From: 43-108 sp001915545
Lineage (GTDB): Bacteria > Bacteroidota > Bacteroidia > Bacteroidales > Bacteroidaceae
Assembly (NCBI GenBank): GCA_902491215.1
Contig: CABUGV010000051.1
Coordinates: 1-19,180, forward strand
DNA length: 19,180 bases
Reading direction: 5' to 3'
Shown here piece after piece: positions 8,586-16,233 of the stretch. Every line of letters starts with the position of its first letter. Positions within the stretch are counted from its first letter, which is position 1. A model generated the notes under the pieces. The model made no database searches. It was not told the DNA's origin and saw nothing but the letters and a program-made list of their open reading frames with translations. Both the position numbers and the translations under genes were made by a program.

Positions 8586-9761
8586 ATGAACTTGCCATCT
8601 TTAAAATTCTGTATGTTGCGATCGGTTTTGACTTTATGTCTTGTTTTCTTAACCGTGACGTTGACTCACGCCAACGATGGAGAGTATTACACTTCGGGTA
8701 ATCAGTTGCTTCCACTTGTCGAGACTGATATACGTGTGCAACGAGAGATTCTGACATTGCGATGGAGTGATGACAACGTTGCCGAGGTTGATGTGTATTA
8801 TGAATTTTATAATCCCGGTAAGCCGAAAACTGTACTTATGGGATTTGAGGCAGACCCTCCTATGTACATTGATTCGATAAGTCGTAACAGTGCCCATCCT
8901 AATATTTCAGATTTTAAAGTGATTATGAACGGCAGGAGTATTCCAGTATCAACTACGGTGGTTGAGACTGATACCCTTTACGTTGTCAATGGCGAAGTGC
9001 AACCGGTAGATTTGTCGGTATATTCCATAAATGATGATTATAATATAGGTTCTTATCTGTTTACAGCTGACCGCAATGACGCTGTGCCTATTTCGTATGT
9101 ATATCATTTCAACGCTGACTTCAAGTCAGGCATCAATGTTGTGCGCCATCGCTACCGTTATGAAATGAATGTGAATGTCTGCACGCATTATCTCTTTGAT
9201 TACAAACTGTCTCCTGCATTGCGATGGGCCAATCATCAGATAGACGATTTCACACTTCGTATTGAAACAGAAGACGTGCCTCTGCATTTCATGATGAAAG
9301 ACAGTCTGTTCGAAAAGTCAGATAGTCCGGTTATAGACGGTACAGGAAAGTGGCGCGTAAGGACAATTATTAACGAGATGGACCGGAAAATGTCTGTATA
9401 TGAAGTATTCATGCGCAACGCATCAATAGAGTGGAAAGCTACGAATTTCAGGCCAAGCTCAGAACTGCATATTTTTTCAGCTGACTGTACTGAAACCGGT
9501 GTTATCTGTAACCCTGCAGAATACTATTCTTGGCGCTACAGCCTCGTAAGCGGCTCTATTCATTATGATGACATCCACCGTATAGTCCGCAATATGCCCT
9601 ATGCCTACCGTGGCTATATCTTCAAGAACAAGTATCTGAATGATTTCTTCACCTCACGTTGGTGGTACATACCAGACCCAGATTATAAAGTCGACTTGGA
9701 AAAACTGACCCCTAACGAACGCGATTGGCTGAAAAAATATAATGAAGACTATGGCAAATGA
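8586..9761 (+). CDS. Secreted protein with C-terminal YARHG domain
   Basis: The 391-residue product begins with a Sec signal peptide (hydrophobic core about 10-27, probable cleavage THA|NDG near residue 29). No proper lipobox is visible, so it is probably soluble in the periplasm or exported. The middle (about 45-320) is predicted beta-rich and unrecognised, with motifs such as VDVYYEFYNPGKPKTVLMGF. The last ~55 residues match the YARHG pattern: RNMPYAYRGYIFKN, then DFFTSRWWYIPDP and LTPNERDWLKKY. In family members this reads R-N-x-x-YARHG-x-x-F...F...WY. YARHG domains are extracellular and of uncertain role, probably cell-wall or peptidoglycan related. Here the core is YAYRG, so the RHG part is altered. 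It is a single-gene unit with its own promoter. A weak 6-bp hairpin (CCTTAT/ATAAGG, 9802-9820) follows. Confidence 0.8.
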   Translation: MNLPSLKFCMLRSVLTLCLVFLTVTLTHANDGEYYTSGNQLLPLVETDIRVQREILTLRWSDDNVAEVDVYYEFYNPGKPKTVLMGFEADPPMYIDSISRNSAHPNISDFKVIMNGRSIPVSTTVVETDTLYVVNGEVQPVDLSVYSINDDYNIGSYLFTADRNDAVPISYVYHFNADFKSGINVVRHRYRYEMNVNVCTHYLFDYKLSPALRWANHQIDDFTLRIETEDVPLHFMMKDSLFEKSDSPVIDGTGKWRVRTIINEMDRKMSVYEVFMRNASIEWKATNFRPSSELHIFSADCTETGVICNPAEYYSWRYSLVSGSIHYDDIHRIVRNMPYAYRGYIFKNKYLNDFFTSRWWYIPDPDYKVDLEKLTPNERDWLKKYNEDYGK

Positions 9762-9903
9762 AAGTTGTGTAAGTTGTGAAACTGTTGGAGTCTCATTTTT
9801 CCCTTATGTGAATAATAAGGTTGTATTTGATAAAAAATCGTGATGTAAACACATAATAATCAAATCAATGGGACAATTTTAACAGAATATCAGCTTTTAT
9901 CCT

Positions 9904-9911
9904 TACCTTTG
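9904..9911 (+). promoter_or_regulatory. Bacteroidota -7 promoter element (TACCTTTG)
   Basis: TACCTTTG matches TAnnTTTG. The -33 side is weak (TTTT at 9877-9880, spacing somewhat long). The start codon of the AlbA_2-type gene lies 41 bp downstream. A small inverted repeat, GGG-AATA-CCC (9924-9933), sits between this element and the ATG and could be an operator, but it is too short to rely on. Confidence 0.5.
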
Positions 9912-9951
9912 TTATAGTACTTGGGGAATACCCGAACAACGAAAAAAAACG

Positions 9952-10629
9952 ATGCAGATTCATAACAATACATTGATAGCAGAATGCTCGTCTTACGACT
10001 TCAAGGAAATGCTGGAGCGTAAGAAAGTAAAGTCGTGGCTTAAATCCGTATCGGCTTTTGCCAATACGGAAGGTGGCAGTTTATTCTATGGAGTAAACGA
10101 TGACGGAGTGATTGTAGGTTTGGAGAATCCGCAAGCAGACGTCGACTTTATCAGTGAAATGATAAAGGTAAGGCTTGATCCAGTTCCGGATGTACAGCTT
10201 ATCCCGATTGAACACGAAGGACGTACCCTGCTTGAAGTGAGAGTAAAGGCTGGAACGCTGACACCATATTATTATTATCAAGACGGAACACGTACTGCTT
10301 ATACACGAGTTGGTAATGAAAGTGTAGAGTGCAATTCGCAACAACTACTTTCATTGGTATTAAAGGGTACGCACATGACATGGGATTCGCTACCTACACA
10401 AGTAGACGCCAACAAACATTCTTTCGTTATCCTTGCCAACACTTTCCGTGAGCAAACCCATCAGGAATGGAATGATAAGTATTTGGAATCATTCGGACTT
10501 GTCACATCTGATGGTAAGCTGACCAATGCCGGATTGCTGTTTGTGGATAACTGCACCGTGTTTCAATCCCGCATATTCTGTACCCGTTGGACGGGGCTTT
10601 ATAAGGATGACGCTATCAGTTCAGTATAA
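9952..10629 (+). CDS. AlbA_2 (Schlafen-like) domain protein, N-terminal fragment
   Basis: This 225-residue fragment lies before the in-frame TAA. It carries the AlbA_2 fold (about residues 8-130): the K-x-V-K-S-W-L-K helix, the conserved AFANTEGG turn and the strand FYGVNDDGVIVGL. A second domain follows (SLPTQVDANKHSF to GLLFVDNCTVFQSRIFCTRW) that in relatives continues straight into the ATPase-like half. AlbA_2 domains are associated with nucleic-acid binding or Schlafen-type RNA cleavage, though the bacterial COG2865 group is usually listed as regulators. If translated alone, the fragment would lack the C-terminal winged helix. Confidence 0.6.
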   Translation: MQIHNNTLIAECSSYDFKEMLERKKVKSWLKSVSAFANTEGGSLFYGVNDDGVIVGLENPQADVDFISEMIKVRLDPVPDVQLIPIEHEGRTLLEVRVKAGTLTPYYYYQDGTRTAYTRVGNESVECNSQQLLSLVLKGTHMTWDSLPTQVDANKHSFVILANTFREQTHQEWNDKYLESFGLVTSDGKLTNAGLLFVDNCTVFQSRIFCTRWTGLYKDDAISSV

Positions 10630-10647
10630 CACAGAGCCAACCTCGTT

Positions 10648-11508
10648 TTGCTTTTGAAATATGGCATGGATTTCATCAAGAACTACACCATGAGCGGCTG
10701 GGTCAAGATGCCTAACTACCGCCTCAATTTACCCGACTATTCTGACCGGGCTATCTTTGAAGGGTTGGTAAACCACCTTATCCATCGGGATTACACGGTG
10801 ATGGGCGGTGAGGTACATATCGACATCTATGATGACCGTGTAGAATTAGTTTCGCCCGGCGCGATGCTCGACGGCACACAGATTCAAGACCGCGATATTT
10901 ACAATGTTCCGTCCATACGTCGCAACCCCGTCATTGCCGATATGTTTACCCAACTCGACTACATGGAGAAACGTGGCTCCGGTCTGCGCAAGATGCGTGA
11001 ACTGACCGAGAAGCTGCCCAACTTTTTACCCGGCAAAGAACCTCTCTATAAAACCGAAGCATCCTCATTCTTCACCACTTTCTATAATCTGAATTGGGGC
11101 GAGAATGGTAGAATCTCCGTAGAAGAGGTGGCCGACAGGGTAAACAGTACCATCAAAAAGTACCCTGTAAACGGAGGAGTTTCGGAGAGAAAGTTCGGTG
11201 TAAACGAAAAAAGTTCGGAGAAAAGGTTCGGTGTAAATGCTGAAAGGTTCGGTGTAAACGAAAAAAGTTCGGAGAAAAGGTTCGGCGTAAAAGGAGAGGA
11301 TGCATCTAAAAGAGTTAGCAGGACAGGGCAAAAAATAATAGACTTAGTTATTTACGACCCTTCTATAACAGCAGAAGCAATGTCTGTAAAAATTGGCGTG
11401 TCCAAGCGGGCAGTTGAAAAGAACATCAAAGAGTTGCGTGAGAGAGGCATTCTCGTCCATGAAGGTTCTGACAAGGCAGGCTATTGGCGCATCATCGTAA
11501 AACCATAA
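10648..11508 (+). CDS. COG2865-like regulator, C-terminal fragment (ATPase-like region, RFGVN repeats, winged helix)
   Basis: This 286-residue stretch is in the same frame as the upstream fragment, seven codons after its stop. Independent initiation would need TTG at 10648 or ATG at 10666. Neither has an obvious ribosome site, which favours one broken gene over two genes. It contains the HATPase_c_4-like ALVNHLIHRD-type motif (here EGLVNHLIHRDY) and SPGAMLDG. The linker repeats RFGVN units, and the C-terminal winged helix has the recognition helix SKRAVEKNIKELRERG. In family members the winged helix is thought to bind DNA. Confidence 0.55.
   Translation: MLLKYGMDFIKNYTMSGWVKMPNYRLNLPDYSDRAIFEGLVNHLIHRDYTVMGGEVHIDIYDDRVELVSPGAMLDGTQIQDRDIYNVPSIRRNPVIADMFTQLDYMEKRGSGLRKMRELTEKLPNFLPGKEPLYKTEASSFFTTFYNLNWGENGRISVEEVADRVNSTIKKYPVNGGVSERKFGVNEKSSEKRFGVNAERFGVNEKSSEKRFGVKGEDASKRVSRTGQKIIDLVIYDPSITAEAMSVKIGVSKRAVEKNIKELRERGILVHEGSDKAGYWRIIVKP
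11194..11280 (+). repeat. Tandem in-frame repeats encoding RFGVN units
   Basis: An exact 33-base repeat occurs at 11194-11226 and 11248-11280, separated by a 21-base half-unit (11227-11247). Both unit lengths are multiples of three, so the frame is kept. The units encode FGVNEKSSEKR, FGVNAER, FGVNEKSSEKR, with a related FGVKGED after the array. Such repeats join the ATPase-like region and winged helix in many relatives. Their length is likely to vary by slippage. Confidence 0.85.
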
Positions 11509-11509
11509 T

Positions 11510-11517
11510 AGGGAGGG
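11510..11517 (+). promoter_or_regulatory. Strong Shine-Dalgarno site (AGGGAGGG)
   Basis: The AGGGAGGG run lies 8 bp before the ATG at 11526, immediately after the stop of the preceding frame. It is unusual in this window, where other starts lack a clear ribosome site. It supports the ATG at 11526 and independent translation of the membrane protein. Confidence 0.6.
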
Positions 11518-11525
11518 CGTGACAC

Positions 11526-12227
11526 ATGACAATCTTTATCTTGGTTTCCATCTTATTGGTTGCAGCTTTGGCAATAGCCTTGCTTATGGGCGTTTCTCCT
11601 GCGAGCCAAAAAGTCAAAGTCCGGACAATGTATGTCGGAGCTGCGCTTATGCTCGTAGTTGCTCTTATCGTCTGTGACTATATTGACGCTTTGCTGGATT
11701 TTCCGTCCAAGTTCCGATTTCATGCAGTATTGGTGCTTACCGTAACCGTAGGTTATCTCTGCATTGCCATTGCTTGTATGGAAAAGTACAATGTCCTAAA
11801 GCGTAAGAACCGCGTGCTTGAAAAAGCCCTTACTGAAAAAGAGCAAGAAAAAGTATCCATTCTGATGGAACGTCAAAGCAAGCAGCAACAGGCACTCCAA
11901 AAAGGAGAACTTGAATGGTTTGCCGGGAAAATCAAGATGTTCAGCGAAGAGGAACAAAAAGCTATTCTTGCCAGTGCCTACGCATTTACAGAACATGACT
12001 TGATTCTTCCGCCCTCAATCACAATCCAGCCAAACGAGATGTGCAGTCAGCAAGAACTCATGTATTACGCTTACTCCGCTTTCTCCAATATGGGCAAAAA
12101 GCGCAGTGACATCGTGAGTTTCTTATGTCAGGTTTTTAAGGCATACTTTCCTGCTGGTGAGGCTTCGGTATCAAAGAAGATGCCGGGATTGGATAAGGTT
12201 AAGGAGAGAAGGGAGAAAGAAACATGA
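11526..12227 (+). CDS. Membrane protein with cytoplasmic coiled coil, family not recognised
   Basis: I do not recognise the 233-residue product. Three hydrophobic helices fill the first ~90 residues (FILVSILLVAALAIALLMG; MYVGAALMLVVALIVCDYI; AVLVLTVTVGYLCIAIACM). A charged coiled coil follows (about 93-140, KRKNRVLEKALTEKEQEKV). A soluble C-terminal domain contains FSEEEQKAILASAYAF and then KKRSDIVSFLCQVFKAYFPA, the latter resembling a helix-turn-helix-like tail but not assignable. The gene starts 17 bp after the AlbA_2 frame behind a strong Shine-Dalgarno site, so the two are probably co-transcribed. The layout suggests a membrane-tethered signalling or mobile-element accessory protein. That is inference only. 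Confidence 0.7.
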   Translation: MTIFILVSILLVAALAIALLMGVSPASQKVKVRTMYVGAALMLVVALIVCDYIDALLDFPSKFRFHAVLVLTVTVGYLCIAIACMEKYNVLKRKNRVLEKALTEKEQEKVSILMERQSKQQQALQKGELEWFAGKIKMFSEEEQKAILASAYAFTEHDLILPPSITIQPNEMCSQQELMYYAYSAFSNMGKKRSDIVSFLCQVFKAYFPAGEASVSKKMPGLDKVKERREKET

Positions 12228-12251
12228 ATCGCAATATACTTATTGTAAAAC

Positions 12252-12283
12252 ATTGAATATAAATAAGAAAAATGTTATTTTTG
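12252..12283 (+). promoter_or_regulatory. Promoter of the HEPN-ATPase-WYL cassette
   Basis: TATTTTTG at 12276-12283 matches TAnnTTTG and is preceded, with 20-bp spacing, by ATTG (12252-12255), close to the TTTG -33 consensus. It lies in the 100-bp gap after the membrane-protein gene and would give a leader of about 40-60 nt before the HEPN-like gene. It supports the cassette being a separate transcription unit. Confidence 0.6.
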
Positions 12284-12327
12284 CAACTGCTATATAGCTT
12301 TTCTATTATCAGAAAGAATATATTTTA

Positions 12328-12927
12328 ATGTCGTTGATAAATCTTATTATAATGATATACGAAGAATATTTAGAATGTGCTAGAAAACATCTAAAAAGTT
12401 GCCGGCAACTTCTTGAGGGTCTGAAAGAAAACGCAGACAATAAAGAAGCCTGTCTAGATATATGGTATTTATCCGGATATATCATAGAAGGGTTTACCGT
12501 CTATTCTGCATACAAAATTAATGGTTGGAATCCAAATAGTAAAGATGGGGTGAAAGATATCAAATTAAAATACGATAAGCCCTTCTCCTATAAGACTCAT
12601 TTAGATTTTCATTATTGCAGGGTATATAAGGGTAAGCCTGTATTCCCTTCTGGCTTAATAAAGTATTTTGTACAGGGACATGATTATCAATCAATAATAG
12701 AAGGATTATTGATTAAAGAACCTATATTTAAAGATGTTCCTATTTTGGGGTCTGGTGCGATAGATAATGATGTCAAAATACTTGTGGATAACTGGAAACC
12801 TGATATAAGGTATTGGTATAAAGAAGAACAAATGAAGGAAAACAATATACCAATACTAACACTCGATCTCCTGAAACAACTTATTGAAACGTGTAATGAT
12901 ATTTATAAAAAAATGATATTTGTATGA
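12328..12927 (+). CDS. Small HEPN-like protein, putative partner or effector of the dual ATPase
   Basis: This 199-residue protein (191 if it starts at the ATG at 12352, MIYEEYLECARKH, which fits the domain edge better) is predicted all-helical. The opening YLECARKHLKSCRQLL, then DIWYLSGYIIEGFTVYSAYK, and the late WKPDIRYWYKEE resemble HEPN domains, which show A-x-x-H, a Y-x-x-G/A-Y-x-x-E helix and a W..E/D-x-RY segment. HEPN proteins are often RNases or their partners in toxin-antitoxin and anti-phage systems. The catalytic R-x(4-6)-H motif is not visible, so this one may be inactive or a scaffold. Its TGA overlaps the ATG of the ATPase gene by 4 bp (12924-12927), so the two are probably translationally coupled. 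The HEPN call is by eye and moderate; the gene itself is secure. Confidence 0.75.
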   Translation: MSLINLIIMIYEEYLECARKHLKSCRQLLEGLKENADNKEACLDIWYLSGYIIEGFTVYSAYKINGWNPNSKDGVKDIKLKYDKPFSYKTHLDFHYCRVYKGKPVFPSGLIKYFVQGHDYQSIIEGLLIKEPIFKDVPILGSGAIDNDVKILVDNWKPDIRYWYKEEQMKENNIPILTLDLLKQLIETCNDIYKKMIFV

Positions 12928-15900
12928 TACATGTTATAGATCTAGCCAATAAAGTTCAAGCATATTTGCGTGCGAAGGAATTTGATGATTTTAAAATATT
13001 CATCAGACTCAATTTCTCAATTGATGTATTCGTCTTTTCCGATGTCACAATCTCTGAACAAGAAATTAAAGATGATTTCCTCAGAAGTCTTAAAGATGAC
13101 AAGGATAATCTTTACAAGAAGGAATACTATGACACAGAGGATTTGGATGAGAACAATAATCCTCGTAAGATAGAATATCGTGTGGAGAATGACAGTTTTT
13201 ATCACGCAGGAAAAGACTTCTTGAATTTATCTTTTAAAATCATCCCATCTGACGAAAAAGAAGATCCTTTTTATGCCAGCATCGTCAATTATGATGAAGA
13301 AATTGTTATAGGACCAAGATATAGATTTGACTCATTGTTAAACAGTGGCGATAAAGACAGAGTATCTTTAACTAAAGATATTCCTATTGTTACTTTTTAT
13401 AGTTACAAGGGGGGAATGGGACGTACCACAACAATGGTCTCATATGCTATGGATTTAGCAATTCATAATAATAAAAGAGTTGTTGTTATTGATTGCGATT
13501 TAGAGGCTCCCGGATATCTTAACTTTTTTGACCTTTCCGCGAATAAAGAATTAAGGCAAGGTAAAAAAAATGGACTTGTTGAGCTCATAAGCGATTTAAA
13601 AGTGCTTAATGATGAAGGGAAAGAAAAATTGGAGTTAAGTGATTACATCGTAAATGTAGGAGATTCAACTAAAGAACCTGCTTTAAACAATATATGGCTC
13701 ATCCCTGCAGGTAACCTTAATATGAATTATGTAGGAGAAGGAGAAGAGATTAATCTTAGGGATTACTTAGAAGGATTATCAAAAATCAATTTATCCAATG
13801 TTAACGAGGTTGTAGGCAATTTCAAAATTCTGATTGAAAAAATAAAAAAATCAATCAATCCTGATATTATTTTACTCGATTCACGTACTGGTTTTAATGA
13901 TATATTTGGCACTGCTGCATTTTATTTATCTTCTTGTGTAGTTGGCTTCTTTGGTTTTAGTAGACAAACGCAACCGGGACTTATTAATCTTGTGAACAAT
14001 TATTATTCACAAGAAAATTCCTTTAAGATGATATTGGTGTTTTCTATACTTCCAACGGATAAAGATAGTGAAATCTTAGAAGATGACCTTTATCATGAAG
14101 TAAACAACATGATAGAACGTAAGGGTACAGTGGAAAAGGCGAAGCCTATGTCCTTTTCTCTCCACAGAAATCATTGTTTGGAGCAAATTGGTATTGGTAA
14201 AAAAACAAACGATAAAGCATTTGTTAAACTAGTAAGAGATAAGGAATTTAATGATTATAATTCAATTTTTGAAGCTATTAGCGATATTTGTTGGGAGAAG
14301 TCAAAAGAAGAGGAACAAGTTCAGGCTGATGTTGAATACGATATAAATGTAGAATCTAAGCAGACTGAAACTTTAAACATTAATTACACTGAAGATACTC
14401 CATCATTAATATTAAGGAATGTTATCTTGCGGCATCTTAAAACGGTGTTTTCCAATATTAAATTGTTTGCGGAAGACACTAAAATAGAGGAAGGACAATT
14501 CTTCTATAGAAAATGTATGCAAGATTTTTTTGGACCAGATAAATTTATAATAAAAGGATATAAAGGGACTGGTAAAACTTATCTATATCGCGCCCTTGCG
14601 GATCCTGTCATTTCCAAAAAAATTCAAAGTTGGACAAATCCATCAGACCCTAATGAAATCATTTTCATACAGGTATTACCTGATACTCCAGACAGTAATG
14701 TTCGAGCGTTTCCATTTGAAAACATACGTTATAAGGCTATTGATGAGCCGGAATATTATTTTAATTGCTTTTGGCAAATATATACTTGGAGTTCTATTTT
14801 ATGTAATGACATCTTTACGACTATTAGAAAAGAAAGTAGATTGTCAAGCTATATAAAACCAATTGGTGGCAATGAAGCCTTATTACGTTTTGAAGAATTA
14901 ATAAGTAAGGGTATAGAAGTTCTTGTTACGATAGAAGAAGATTTGGATAAAGTTAATAATTTGCTCTGCAAGAATAACAAAAAAATCTTCCTCTTATATG
15001 ATCGATTGGATAATTGTATAAATCCGCTGCGTTGGAATAAAGCAGTATCTCCTCTTATTGAGTATTGGAGAAATAATTATAGAAAATATTCTAATATATT
15101 TCCTAAAATCTTTATTCGTACAGATTTATTTAGGCAAATAGAAGGAAATAACACAGAACGTCTACAAGAAAACAGTATAAATATCGAATGGACGATAGGA
15201 GAAGTATTTGGATATTTCTTTAAGTTAATATTTTCTGATAAAAATGCAAGTAATGCATATTGGGCAATTGCGAAAAAGCTCAGAATCAACGAAAATTACA
15301 TAAACAATTGCAGTAAATCATTTATTGCATTTCCACCTAATCAATTTAAGAGTTTGACTCGTGCAGAAATGGCACCATTTGTTGAAATCTTCTTTGGAAG
15401 GCAAGTAAATCCAGGAAATTCAAAATTGGGACATCCGTGGGAATACTTTGAAAAGGAACTTTCAAATGCAGACAACAATTCTATTAGCTTGCGACCATTT
15501 ATAAATACCTTGGATGGAAATGCTGTTGATAAAGCTCTTGGACGCACCGAACGTTATGTTAAAGAAATTATTAGTCCTAATATTTATGCATCTAAAGATG
15601 TACGCGAAAAAGCTACAGAAAGTTATTTTGATGATTTGGCAAAAGATCCATTCAGTAAGGATTTGCTAAAATTGAGGGATTTTATAAGAAGCGACAAAGG
15701 CAACAATTTTAAATATAAGTCATTAACCGAAGCGCAATACGCAAATTTACTAAAAAATGTTTTTGATTCAATCAATGGTAGTGAAGTCGTAAAAACTGAA
15801 AAAGATTTGGATAATATGATTTCAGCTAATGGCATTATAGCAAGGAAGCCAACAAGCCATGGCATATATTACGTTTTTGCTCCTATATATTTTTATTCTT

Positions 15901-16220
15901 GGGGCTTACAGAACGGAGATTTAGAAAAAGAAAATAAACAAGGATACAAAAAAGAAGAGATAAACCTCAAAAGAAACCCAGAAGAAGGAATAGAATATCA
16001 CGGGCATATGGAAAAGAGGACTTTATATGGAAACCGCAGTTTTTATATTGCAGTTCCCGATGCAAGTGAAAAGCTAAATGTGACAAGTTTTAAGATAGAA
16101 AATAAACCATTGGATATAGATGAAGGTGACAATGTGATTTTTACCGTATTTTCAGAACCAAATTATGCCAAGAAGGATGAATTATTTTGGAAAGTGAGAA
16201 ACATATTCATAGATGAATAA
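12924..16220 (+). CDS. Large dual P-loop protein: KGGMGR-type ParA/MinD-like ATPase plus second AAA/STAND-like ATPase
   Basis: The 1098-residue protein has four regions. Residues 1-150 form an unassigned mixed domain. Residues ~153-460 form a ParA/MinD-like ATPase: deviant Walker A YKGGMGRTTT (161-170), with Arg where GKT has Lys, switch-I VVVIDCDLEAPG (186-197) and Walker B IILLDSRTG (315-323). DSRTG is typical of KGGVGR-variant ATPases. Residues ~495-800 carry a second P-loop GYKGTGKT (545-552), a Walker-B-like IFLLYDRLDN (688-697) and a sensor-like FIRTDLF (730-736), as in KAP/STAND or Sll1717-type ATPases. The C-terminal part has a helical region, a winged-helix-like segment (~930-985) and a final beta-rich end (~1022-1098) reminiscent of an OB/cold-shock fold. 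No transmembrane segment is evident. It overlaps the HEPN gene by 4 bp and is followed 13 bp later by the WYL gene. I infer a sensor or switch of a conflict system; its trigger is unknown. Confidence 0.88.
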   Translation: MIHVIDLANKVQAYLRAKEFDDFKIFIRLNFSIDVFVFSDVTISEQEIKDDFLRSLKDDKDNLYKKEYYDTEDLDENNNPRKIEYRVENDSFYHAGKDFLNLSFKIIPSDEKEDPFYASIVNYDEEIVIGPRYRFDSLLNSGDKDRVSLTKDIPIVTFYSYKGGMGRTTTMVSYAMDLAIHNNKRVVVIDCDLEAPGYLNFFDLSANKELRQGKKNGLVELISDLKVLNDEGKEKLELSDYIVNVGDSTKEPALNNIWLIPAGNLNMNYVGEGEEINLRDYLEGLSKINLSNVNEVVGNFKILIEKIKKSINPDIILLDSRTGFNDIFGTAAFYLSSCVVGFFGFSRQTQPGLINLVNNYYSQENSFKMILVFSILPTDKDSEILEDDLYHEVNNMIERKGTVEKAKPMSFSLHRNHCLEQIGIGKKTNDKAFVKLVRDKEFNDYNSIFEAISDICWEKSKEEEQVQADVEYDINVESKQTETLNINYTEDTPSLILRNVILRHLKTVFSNIKLFAEDTKIEEGQFFYRKCMQDFFGPDKFIIKGYKGTGKTYLYRALADPVISKKIQSWTNPSDPNEIIFIQVLPDTPDSNVRAFPFENIRYKAIDEPEYYFNCFWQIYTWSSILCNDIFTTIRKESRLSSYIKPIGGNEALLRFEELISKGIEVLVTIEEDLDKVNNLLCKNNKKIFLLYDRLDNCINPLRWNKAVSPLIEYWRNNYRKYSNIFPKIFIRTDLFRQIEGNNTERLQENSINIEWTIGEVFGYFFKLIFSDKNASNAYWAIAKKLRINENYINNCSKSFIAFPPNQFKSLTRAEMAPFVEIFFGRQVNPGNSKLGHPWEYFEKELSNADNNSISLRPFINTLDGNAVDKALGRTERYVKEIISPNIYASKDVREKATESYFDDLAKDPFSKDLLKLRDFIRSDKGNNFKYKSLTEAQYANLLKNVFDSINGSEVVKTEKDLDNMISANGIIARKPTSHGIYYVFAPIYFYSWGLQNGDLEKENKQGYKKEEINLKRNPEEGIEYHGHMEKRTLYGNRSFYIAVPDASEKLNVTSFKIENKPLDIDEGDNVIFTVFSEPNYAKKDELFWKVRNIFIDE

Positions 16221-16233
16221 TTAATGTTTGAGT

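Larger units (their letters stand above)
9952..11508 (+). pseudogene. AlbA_2/Schlafen-type predicted regulator, interrupted by an in-frame TAA
   Basis: The 519-codon frame is continuous except for one TAA at 10627-10629; there is no frameshift. The N-terminal AlbA_2 (Schlafen-like) domain shows SYDFKEMLERKK, then WLKSVSAFANTEGGSLFYGV and DDGVIVGL. After the stop come an HATPase_c_4-like region (PDYSDRAIFEGLVNHLIHRD, then GEVHIDIYDDRVELVSPG) and the RKMRELTEKLPNF-type helix. A repetitive linker and a C-terminal winged helix (ITAEAMSVKIGVSKRAVEKN, then GYWRI) end the protein. This is the normal architecture of the COG2865-like putative transcriptional regulators frequent in Bacteroidota. The segment around the stop reads ISSV-stop-HRANLVLLLKYG, where relatives have an acidic residue, so a single GAA-to-TAA change is the simplest explanation. 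Readthrough, a sequencing error, or two separately made halves remain possible. Confidence 0.75.
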
